Shown in pieces: positions 57,989-64,000 of a stretch of 64,000 bases of DNA; within the stretch, counting starts at the first letter, position 1, and each line of letters begins with the position of its first letter. The DNA lies in contig NZ_CALPCN010000004.1 in assembly GCF_943193045.1 (NCBI RefSeq), forward strand, positions 124,001-188,000, read 5' to 3'. Under the pieces are notes generated by a model. The model saw nothing but the letters and a program-made list of their open reading frames with translations, was not told where the DNA came from and did no database searches. The position numbers and the translations under genes were made by a program. Origin of the DNA: Pumilibacter muris. GTDB taxonomy: Bacteria > Bacillota > Clostridia > Christensenellales > Pumilibacteraceae.

Positions 57989-58045
57989 ATTTGGGGCAGA
58001 AAAAAAGTTACCTTTTTAAGGGTGTGTTTTTACAATTTTGGGGCA
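57989..58045 (+). repeat. TTTGGGGCA direct repeats at the P3 right end
   Basis: ATTTGGGGCA (57989-57998) and TTTTGGGGCA (58036-58045), same motif and orientation as the pair by the integrase at 43096-43117. AAGTTACCT also occurs twice here. Candidate arm-type sites marking the right end. Confidence 0.5.
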
Positions 58046-58130
58046 GCCGCAAGCTGTCGCAAAAAGGCATAAAATCGATTCTAGGTACCAAAGAACGGCT
58101 TAAAAGTATGGGGTAATAGTGCCATTTTGC

Positions 58131-58141
58131 TTCAAGTCCCG
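58131..58141 (+). repeat. possible degenerate attR of P3
   Basis: TTCAAGTCCCG matches 11 consecutive bases of the attachment core (T-arm part of tRNA-Pro) but neither side extends. As the outermost copy it would be free to decay. The only such match between the last cargo gene and the chromosomal AraC gene. Confidence 0.4.
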
Positions 58142-58159
58142 CTAACAGCTCCATCTTTG

Positions 58160-58219
58160 TTTGACAAAAATGTTGTCAAACCATATAAGCCGTGAAAACG
58201 TAATGTTTTCGCGGCTTAT
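58160..58219. other. paired inverted repeats right of the P3 end
   Basis: TTTGACA/TGTCAAA (58160-58180) and a 15-bp stem ATAAGCCGTGAAAAC with GTTTTCGCGGCTTAT (58185-58219, one wobble). No T run. May be the original tRNA-Pro terminator region or an intergenic repeat. Confidence 0.4.
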
Positions 58220-58379
58220 ATACTATATATTGTGGTTTTGTAAGGGGATGGGAACAGAAAAGTATTTTTCTTTTTGCTGTTGCCATTTGTGTATTTTTGA
58301 AAAAAATAGGACTTGAACTGACGAATAAATTGAATATACTGGTTCTTTTATAATTTTGTCAGCAAATAAAAATTGCTCA

Positions 58380-58565
58380 TTGACATATGGCTAATTATGA
58401 GTTATAATATATAAGCCACATATCATAAATAAACTGCAAAAAGGGACATACTACGCCTGTAGTGTGCGCTCTCAATTCCCTTTTTGCGGAATCGTGATAT
58501 GTGGCAATATCCGAGAGGCGCATTTATGGGAATGTCACTCTCGAGAGGGGGTGGCATTTTTTGTT
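58380..58565 (+). ncRNA. probable small structured RNA with own promoter and terminator
   Basis: TTGACA (58380-58385), 17 bp, TATAAT (58403-58408), then about 150 nt with no reading frame. Nested perfect stems: GCCACATATCA with TGATATGTGGC (58415-58505), GCAAAAAGGGA with TCCCTTTTTGC (58436-58487), CATACTAC with GTAGTGTG (58447-58466); internal loops of 10 and 7 nt. A terminator AATGTCAC/GTGGCATT plus T6 ends at 58562. The rod with an open bulge recalls 6S RNA but is shorter; identity not established. Confidence 0.65.
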
Positions 58566-58669
58566 ATAAGCAGTTTGTAAAGAAGTGCTGCTATTAAAAA
58601 ATCTAAAATTTTTTCTTAAAATTTTTTGAAATGTAATAGTATGATCGTTGATAAATTCTTATTTTTCGT

Positions 58670-59602
58670 TTATGTGAATTGCTCGGTATCCACGTCCAAC
58701 GTGAATTTCGGGTCGGAATAATCGCGATACAGTGCAAAGCTGAACGCACGGCTGTTTTTGCGGTATTCCGCAGGAGTTGTATTTTGTATCTTTTTGAAAG
58801 CGGCGAGGAATATGCGCTTATCGGTGTAGCCTACTTTTTTGCCAATTTCGGAAACGGACATATCGGAATTTTTAAGCAGTTCGGCGGCGGCGCCGATACG
58901 CTGTTTTGTGAGCGCGGAGAGGATCGTTTCTCCGTACGATTGTTTGAAAATACGTTGTAAGTACGATGGCGTTACGCCCACGAAATCGGCAATTTGCGAA
59001 ATTGTCGTTTTTTTGCCGTAATTTTCGGCTATATACAAAAGCGTATGCGATATATAGCGGTTTGATTTTACGTTTTCTATCAACAAGCGGTTGCATCGGC
59101 ATATTTTTACAAATAAATCGAGCAAAGCTATTTCGTATTCGCTGTGGAAATATTCGTTGGGAATGTTGTGTTCATGCTGATAGGAGAGCAGAATAAGTCT
59201 TTCAAGCGCCGCGTGTACGTTTTGCGTATCGTCGAATAACAGCGATTGTTGCGAGGTTTGAAAAAGTTTTTCCGTAAAAGCGAACCTATCGGCATAATCG
59301 CCCGAGAGCAGCCATTTTATGAAAGGAATTTGCGGGTTGGCGTGTCCGAGTTCCAATATGTTTATTTCGGTATGCGATTTTATGGAATAGCGATGTTTGT
59401 ATTGCGGCAATATGAGTAAGAACTGATTGGATTTGAGTACGCATTCGGTTTGCAGTTTTTCGTCTTCGAAAATCACGGACATTGTACCGCGAATTATGTA
59501 CAGTAGTTCTATTGTGTGGTGCCGATGCGCATTCATTTCAAAATTCTCATATTGCAAATGCAGTTGCGTATACGGTAAAATCTTGTTTATAAGCGGTTCC
59601 AT
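58670..59602 (-). CDS. AraC-family transcriptional regulator
   Basis: 310 residues. N-terminal cupin-type sensing domain (HRHHTIELLYIIRGTMSVIFED), C-terminal double HTH (ISQIADFVGVTPSYLQRIFKQSYGET; MSVSEIGKKVGYTDKRIFLAAFKK). TATAAT lies 6 nt before the ATG with TTGACA 16 bp further up, so the mRNA starts at the ATG and is leaderless. Divergent from the sugar transport operon, which it very likely activates on binding a sugar. Confidence 0.9.
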   Translation of the reverse strand: MEPLINKILPYTQLHLQYENFEMNAHRHHTIELLYIIRGTMSVIFEDEKLQTECVLKSNQFLLILPQYKHRYSIKSHTEINILELGHANPQIPFIKWLLSGDYADRFAFTEKLFQTSQQSLLFDDTQNVHAALERLILLSYQHEHNIPNEYFHSEYEIALLDLFVKICRCNRLLIENVKSNRYISHTLLYIAENYGKKTTISQIADFVGVTPSYLQRIFKQSYGETILSALTKQRIGAAAELLKNSDMSVSEIGKKVGYTDKRIFLAAFKKIQNTTPAEYRKNSRAFSFALYRDYSDPKFTLDVDTEQFT

Positions 59603-59727
59603 AATTTAATTATAGCGTAGTTTTGCGATTTGTCAATAGTTTGTACACTATTTTTCAAATTTGTGCGCAAAATAATGTACAAATGTCGGGGGGGGGTACT
59701 TGAAATTATTTTTTTATATGGTATAAT
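59603..59727. promoter_or_regulatory. divergent promoters with AraC-type inverted repeat
   Basis: Leftward: TTGACA (complement of 59631-59636) and TATAAT (complement of 59609-59614). Rightward: TTGAAA (59700-59705), 16 bp, TATAAT (59722-59727). Between them TTTGTACA (59640-59647) and TGTACAAA (59676-59683) form an inverted repeat 36 bp apart, a plausible regulator site. A G9 run lies at 59689-59697. Confidence 0.65.
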
Positions 59728-59787
59728 TGTAGCGTAATAAAATCATAAACAAAGTTCGATACGCAAAAATTAAAAGGAGGAGAATGG

Positions 59788-60708
59788 ATGGATAACGTTT
59801 GTAAAGAGAGAAAAAGAATATCGCCGCGCACGAAAAGACTGATTAAAAAGCATGTGTTTGTATACTCGATGCTTTTGGTGGCGATTTTGCATTTTTGCGT
59901 GTTCTATATTTACGTAAATATAGACTCGTTTTTGATTGCCTTTCAAGACCAACACACGGGGGCTTGGGGATTCGGTAATTTCCGTTTGTTTTTCGACGAT
60001 ATCTTGCTCGGCGCACAGTCGGAAGTGCTGATAAGTTTGAAAAACACAATGATTTACTTCGTTGTGCTGCTTGCTACCAACCTATTCAGTTTTTTGCTTT
60101 CGTATTTCATATACAAAAAGATAATGCTTTGGAAGTTTTTCCGCTTCGTGTTCGTAATTCCCATGATAGTTTCCGGCGTAGTGCTCGTGGCGGTGTACAG
60201 CAATATGCTCACGGCGGGCGGACCTATCGACGTGATTTGGCGCAAGCTAATGGGGGACGACGCACCGTCGCTTATCTATTCCGCGCCGTATGCCACGTGG
60301 AGCATCGTTTTGTTCGTGATATGGACGGGACTGGGCATGAACATCATTTTGTTTTCGGGAGCGATGAACCGCATTCCCGAGTCGGTTATAGAATACGGCA
60401 AAATAGACGGCATAAAACCCATGCGCGAAATGTTTCAAATCGTGTTGCCGCTCATTGCGCCCACGTTCGGCACGATTATGCTTTTATCGTGCATAAACGT
60501 GTTCGGAGCGAGCGGACCTATACTGCTCTTTACCAACGGCATGCACGAAACGAGCACGATAGCGTTTTGGATGTACGAAAAAGTAATAGTGCGGCAACAG
60601 TTCGGATACGCCGCCGCTTTCGGACTTATTCTTACGGTTTGCTCGTTGCCCATTTTCTTTTTGATGCGTTGGCTGTTGAAAAAACTGCCCGACGATATAG
60701 ATTACTGA
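59788..60708 (+). CDS. carbohydrate ABC transporter permease (MalF/LplB-like)
   Basis: 306 residues. ATG 59788 is used because the ATG four bases earlier hits a stop at once; AAAGGAGGAG precedes it. Six spans and the EAA-type loop EYGKIDGIKPMREMFQIVLPL. First gene of the right-hand sugar operon, divergent from the AraC regulator. Needs a shared ATPase not encoded here. Confidence 0.9.
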   Translation: MDNVCKERKRISPRTKRLIKKHVFVYSMLLVAILHFCVFYIYVNIDSFLIAFQDQHTGAWGFGNFRLFFDDILLGAQSEVLISLKNTMIYFVVLLATNLFSFLLSYFIYKKIMLWKFFRFVFVIPMIVSGVVLVAVYSNMLTAGGPIDVIWRKLMGDDAPSLIYSAPYATWSIVLFVIWTGLGMNIILFSGAMNRIPESVIEYGKIDGIKPMREMFQIVLPLIAPTFGTIMLLSCINVFGASGPILLFTNGMHETSTIAFWMYEKVIVRQQFGYAAAFGLILTVCSLPIFFLMRWLLKKLPDDIDY

Positions 60709-60723
60709 GAGGAGGGCGCGAAC

Positions 60724-61608
60724 ATGGAAAAGACAATAAAAGCAAAAAGGTCGATAAAAAGATATTTCATTCAGCAACTCACCGTAGGCAACGTGGTTGC
60801 GTTTGTAGTATTCGCGCTGTTTGCGTTTAGCATGGTGTATGCAATCGCGTGGGCGTTTATGGCGTCGCTCAAAGACCATATAGAATATACGATAAACAAA
60901 AACAACTTTTTCCCCGAAAACTGGCGTTTCGGAAATTATTTGGAAGCGTTCAAACTGCTCAACGTGCGCGGCAATAACGTGTTTAACATGCTGTTCAACT
61001 CAATTTGGCTCATGCTCGGGCAGTCGCTTATATCCATGGCGGTGTGTTGCACCACGGCGTACATCATGAGCAAGTACGATTTCGTGGGCAAAAAAGTAAT
61101 CAACTTTGTAATTATTGCCTCCATGATGATACCGCTTTACGGCTCTATGGCGTCCACAATGCGGCTCTACATGAAAACGGGCATGTACAATTCGCCGCTC
61201 ATCTTGATTGCCTCCGCCTCGGGCGTGGGTTCTATGTTCCTTATACTGCGCTCGTATTTCAACGGCGTGAGCTGGCAGTATGCCGAAGCCGCAAAGATAG
61301 ACGGCGCGAACGATTTTACCATTTACGTGCGCATAATGCTTCCTATTGCAATGCCCGCAATAGGTTCTATAATGCTCGTTATGCTCATAAACGCTTGGAA
61401 CGACTATACAACGGCTATATACTACTTGCCCGACTATCCCACGATAGCCTCGGGATTGTATTTGTACAAAACCATTGCGGGATTTAACGTGAATATGCCC
61501 GTGTATTTCGCCGGCGTGCTTATGGCGGCAGTGCCTACGTTTATACTCTTTATTGTCTTTCAAAAGCAGATAATGAGCAGTATCACTACGGGCGGCTTAA
61601 AAGGTTAA
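60724..61608 (+). CDS. carbohydrate ABC transporter permease (MalG-like)
   Basis: 294 residues, GAGAGGAGG upstream. Six spans, EAA loop EAAKIDGANDFTIYVRIMLPI. 15 bp after the partner permease; together they form the membrane channel for the binding protein that follows. Confidence 0.92.
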   Translation: MEKTIKAKRSIKRYFIQQLTVGNVVAFVVFALFAFSMVYAIAWAFMASLKDHIEYTINKNNFFPENWRFGNYLEAFKLLNVRGNNVFNMLFNSIWLMLGQSLISMAVCCTTAYIMSKYDFVGKKVINFVIIASMMIPLYGSMASTMRLYMKTGMYNSPLILIASASGVGSMFLILRSYFNGVSWQYAEAAKIDGANDFTIYVRIMLPIAMPAIGSIMLVMLINAWNDYTTAIYYLPDYPTIASGLYLYKTIAGFNVNMPVYFAGVLMAAVPTFILFIVFQKQIMSSITTGGLKG

Positions 61609-61649
61609 AACAATTTTTCCAAAATAAAATCCTAAAGGAGAAAAAAGTT

Positions 61650-63248
61650 ATGAAAATGAAAAAGTTGATTTCCGTGTTGCTCGGAGCACTCATGTGCTTG
61701 AGCACGGCGACGTTTGCGGGCTGTTCCGTAACCGACCCCGACAACCCGTACGACGGAGCAAACAAAGCCGACACCGAGAATACTTTGGATATTCTTACCC
61801 TCAACAAAGGCTACGGCGTAAATTGGCTTTACGCGCTTGCCGACGCTTTCACGGCGAAACAAAGAGAAACAAATCCGAATTTCGAGATTACGATACGCAC
61901 CGAAACGGAGGACGCGACCATAACCGCCACGCTCGAGAACGGACTCTCTTATTGCAAATACGATTTGTTCTTTACGGGTACGGACGTGCTGCCGTTCATT
62001 AAAAGCTCCATGGCGTCGCCCTCCACCGCGCTTTTGGCTGAACTTTCCGACGTGTACAACAACGTGCCCGACGGCGACAGAGCGGTGAAAGAATTGATGG
62101 ACGAGTCGCTGTTGGTTGCCTTCGAGAAAGAAAAGGAAAATGGCGACAAGGCGTACTACACCATACCTTGGATAAACAGCACGAGCAGTCTGCTCGTGAA
62201 CGACGACGTAATGATTAAGGCGTTCGGTGCGGACTGGCAAAAAACGTATCCCGTGCGTACCACCGACGAACTCGTAACCGTTGCCGAGGCTCTCAAAGCA
62301 AAGGGCATATCGGCGTTTATCCATGCGGCGGAAACTCATTACTACAACGCCATGTACGAGCCTTGGTGGGCGCAGTACGAAGGGCTTGACGCGGTTGCGG
62401 ATTTCTATTCGGGCAAATATACCAACGCAAGCGGCGACTCTGCCATAGGACCGGAAATTTTCCTGCAAGAGGGTAGACTCAAAGCAGTGGAAGCTCTCGA
62501 AGAGGTTCTCACGGGTCACTTTTACTCGGCGAGCAACAACATAGGCTGGAACGAAACGCAAACGCGTTTCATGCTCGGCGATGCAGCGTTCTTTCCTAAC
62601 GGAGATTGGCACAACTACGAAATGGCGGAAGCGTTCCCGAGCAGCAACGTGCGCATGCTCAGAATGCCCGTGCTCTCGTCGCTCGGCGAAAAATTGCAAA
62701 TTACCGAAGCGCAGCTTTGCGCCGCAATCGACTATGTAGACGGCACTAGCACTCAAAAGCCCGCTATATCCGACGAAGCGATTGAGAAGATACGCGAAGC
62801 GCGTAATATCACGTTCTCGTACTCCAACTATAATACGGCGTTTGCGGCTTCTTACGGCAAAGGTCTTAATCACGCGAAAGAATTTTTGAAATTCATGACG
62901 AGCATAGAAGGGCAAAGAGTGTTCGCAAAATCTATGCAAGGTTCTACGCTCCCGTACGGATACGACGTTTCTTCCGACCCCGAGATTTGGAACGGATACA
63001 ATGCTTGGGCAAAATCTTGCTACGGCGTTGCCAAGAGCGCGAAATACTATTTCCGCCGCAACGACTTGCCGCTCGGCGGCGCGGGACTCGTGCCGTACCG
63101 CATGAGCAACGACGCTCCGCTCGAAGTGCTTTTAACGCGCAGCAACAACCGCAAGACCGCGCAAGAGATTGCCGACGCGGACTACGCATATTACAGTAAT
63201 TCCACTGCATGGACGAGTTTGTTGCGCCAAGCCGGAATTATACGATAA
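61650..63248 (+). CDS. sugar ABC transporter solute-binding lipoprotein
   Basis: 532 residues, AAAGGAG upstream. Lipobox TFAGC. Family-1-type extracellular binding fold with WINSTSSLLVNDDVM and LGDAAFFPNGDWHNYEM. Delivers its sugar to the two permeases upstream. Regulated with them by the divergent AraC protein. Confidence 0.88.
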   Translation: MKMKKLISVLLGALMCLSTATFAGCSVTDPDNPYDGANKADTENTLDILTLNKGYGVNWLYALADAFTAKQRETNPNFEITIRTETEDATITATLENGLSYCKYDLFFTGTDVLPFIKSSMASPSTALLAELSDVYNNVPDGDRAVKELMDESLLVAFEKEKENGDKAYYTIPWINSTSSLLVNDDVMIKAFGADWQKTYPVRTTDELVTVAEALKAKGISAFIHAAETHYYNAMYEPWWAQYEGLDAVADFYSGKYTNASGDSAIGPEIFLQEGRLKAVEALEEVLTGHFYSASNNIGWNETQTRFMLGDAAFFPNGDWHNYEMAEAFPSSNVRMLRMPVLSSLGEKLQITEAQLCAAIDYVDGTSTQKPAISDEAIEKIREARNITFSYSNYNTAFAASYGKGLNHAKEFLKFMTSIEGQRVFAKSMQGSTLPYGYDVSSDPEIWNGYNAWAKSCYGVAKSAKYYFRRNDLPLGGAGLVPYRMSNDAPLEVLLTRSNNRKTAQEIADADYAYYSNSTAWTSLLRQAGIIR

Positions 63249-63262
63249 AAGAGGAGGAAAAT

Positions 63263-64000
63263 ATGAAAAGAGTAGCAAAAGTTTTTCTTGCCGTGCTTAT
63301 GGCGGCAACCATGCTGACGGCTGCGGCGTGCTCGGATAAAACGCCTGCCGGCGGTATGGGCGGCGGAGACGAACTGCCCAACGCGCAAACCGCGGTAACG
63401 GTGCGCGGCGCACTCAATACCGTAAAAGTATTGCAAGACGAGGATATAAATTCGCTACGCGACGCCGCTCTTTCGTTCGAGGCGGCGAAAGGCGAAACCG
63501 AGGGCGCACAACTTGTGCTTAGGGCGGAAGCGGACACGGCTTACGACGTAACCGTGGGTGCGCTCACGTCGGCGGCGGGCAATACAATCCCCGCCACGGC
63601 AATCACGGCGTACGCCCTCAAATATATGAATATTTCGAGCGGCTTTACCGGCTTTGCCGCAGGCGCGTATCCCGACGCCATGATACCGCTCGAGTACATT
63701 AAAAACGCCAAAGAAAACGTGCTATATAAAGGCAAAAATCAAGGGCTTTGGTTCGACCTTAAAGTTCCCGAAAACGCGGCGGCGGGCGTGTACGGCGGCG
63801 AGGTGCAAATTACGGCGGGCGGCAAAACTATAGCCGTGCCCGTTAAACTCGAGGTGTATGATTTTGTTATGCCCGAAGTTCCCGCTGCGACTACCACGTA
63901 TTTGATTTGGCGGGATTGGCTGATAGACGGCGAACTGGACAATTCCATAGAAAAATACGAAGATTATTACGACCTGTTGCTCGAATACAACTCAACCGCA
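63263..64000 (+). CDS. DUF4091/GH123-like lipoprotein, 3' truncated by window edge
   Basis: 246 codons visible, frame open to the end. GAGGAGG before ATG 63263. Lipobox TAAAC, Gly/Met-rich linker, then a beta-sandwich of the kind found N-terminal to GH123/DUF4091 hydrolases (ETEGAQLVLRA, YGGEVQITAGGKTIAVPVKLEVYDF) and the start of a catalytic barrel (LIWRDWLI). Likely cuts an extracellular glycan whose products feed the transporter. Family assignment moderate because the catalytic part is cut off. Confidence 0.7.
   Translation, partial: MKRVAKVFLAVLMAATMLTAAACSDKTPAGGMGGGDELPNAQTAVTVRGALNTVKVLQDEDINSLRDAALSFEAAKGETEGAQLVLRAEADTAYDVTVGALTSAAGNTIPATAITAYALKYMNISSGFTGFAAGAYPDAMIPLEYIKNAKENVLYKGKNQGLWFDLKVPENAAAGVYGGEVQITAGGKTIAVPVKLEVYDFVMPEVPAATTTYLIWRDWLIDGELDNSIEKYEDYYDLLLEYNSTA

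Larger units (their letters stand above)
42923..58141. mobile_element. inovirus-like prophage P3 with large cargo
   Basis: About 15.2 kb. The left end (integrase) is fixed by attachment copy 3. The right end is inferred from an 11-bp core remnant at 58131 and from TTTGGGGCA repeats present at both ends. Rightward core: 94-aa protein, gene V-like, adhesin, 488-aa anchored protein, Zot, two small proteins, HUH Rep, twin hairpins. Then AT-rich cargo. Larger than typical inoviruses (5-12 kb), the excess being the cargo. Confidence 0.7.

Noticed and set aside
24559-58130. Reading the array as conjugative or mobilisable elements
   Set aside because: No relaxase with MOB motifs, no coupling protein and no VirB4-type gene. 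Zot with DEAQKYFNSR plus adhesin and HUH Rep fits filamentous phages better.
58131-58160. Remnant of another tRNA 3' end
   Set aside because: TTCAAGTCCCG fits a T arm, but the following bases do not make an acceptor strand with CCA; kept only as a tentative degenerate attR.
61632-62939. 435-codon minus-strand frame opposite the binding-protein gene
   Set aside because: Antisense shadow of a well-supported lipoprotein gene; composition implausible for a protein.
1-64000. CRISPR array
   Set aside because: No regularly spaced short direct repeats with unique spacers were seen; the operator triplets are too few and part of promoters.
1-64000. Insertion sequence or transposase gene
   Set aside because: No DDE or serine transposase motif and no IS-type terminal repeats with a transposase were found; mobility here comes from tyrosine recombinases.

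Overview
This window reads as a chromosomal segment of a low-to-mid GC Gram-positive anaerobe of the Clostridia type, probably gut-associated. That is an inference from strong AGGAGG ribosome sites, consensus TTGACA/TATAAT promoters, BspA-like leucine-rich-repeat surface proteins, CUT1 sugar ABC transporters without their own ATPase, and filamentous-phage genes with no outer-membrane secretin. The species cannot be named from the sequence.

Left chromosomal arm (1-24529). It opens with a truncated leucine-rich-repeat surface protein, tRNA-Val(GAC), and a divergent membrane-protein/HTH-repressor pair whose shared promoter holds three operators spaced exactly 30 bp apart. Next comes a long rightward carbohydrate operon (3912-17154): an autoregulated LacI repressor, a beta-propeller/permease fusion, a second permease, a solute-binding lipoprotein, two paralogous GH71/GH99-like secreted hydrolases and a large surface protein with a C-terminal membrane anchor. 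A perfect terminator closes it. Leftward genes follow (lipase, cis-prenyltransferase-like protein, GrpB-like protein, HTH membrane protein, cation/oxyanion permease, CorC-type CBS protein), with tRNA-Val(CAC) among them and tRNA-Pro(CGG) at the end.

Prophage array (24485-about 58141). Three inovirus-like (filamentous phage) prophages lie head to tail at the 3' end of tRNA-Pro. A 48-bp copy of the tRNA 3' end plus CACAG lies at 24485, 32784 and 42923, and an 11-bp remnant at 58131 is the best candidate for the far end. P1 (about 8.3 kb) and P2 (about 10.1 kb) share a near-identical integrase and the same gene order read leftward: gene V-like protein, small basic protein, InlB-repeat adhesin (pIII-like), double-anchored membrane protein (pVI-like), Zot ATPase (pI), Lys-rich protein, origin region, HUH Rep, integrase. 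P3 (about 15.2 kb) has the same core order read rightward, but an unrelated integrase, a LexA-like repressor and its own Rep. The three Reps belong to different families, and the three adhesins keep the same stalk while replacing the N-terminal receptor-binding domain.

Cargo. P1 carries a Phd/RelE-type toxin-antitoxin pair and P2 a HicAB pair, each against the right attachment site and followed by the same short hairpin. P3 carries a larger AT-rich set at its distal end: SLOG protein, HTH regulator, HExxH metallopeptidase, zinc-ribbon protein, a tandem-duplicated HNH protein behind a terminator-containing leader, and an unrecognised 461-residue coiled-coil protein. This looks like a candidate phage-defence or superinfection-exclusion module and is the least familiar part of the window.

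Right chromosomal arm (about 58142-64000). A promoter-hairpin-terminator unit with no reading frame is probably a small RNA. After it come a leaderless AraC-family regulator and a divergent rightward operon with two CUT1 permeases, a solute-binding lipoprotein and the start of a GH123/DUF4091-like lipoprotein.
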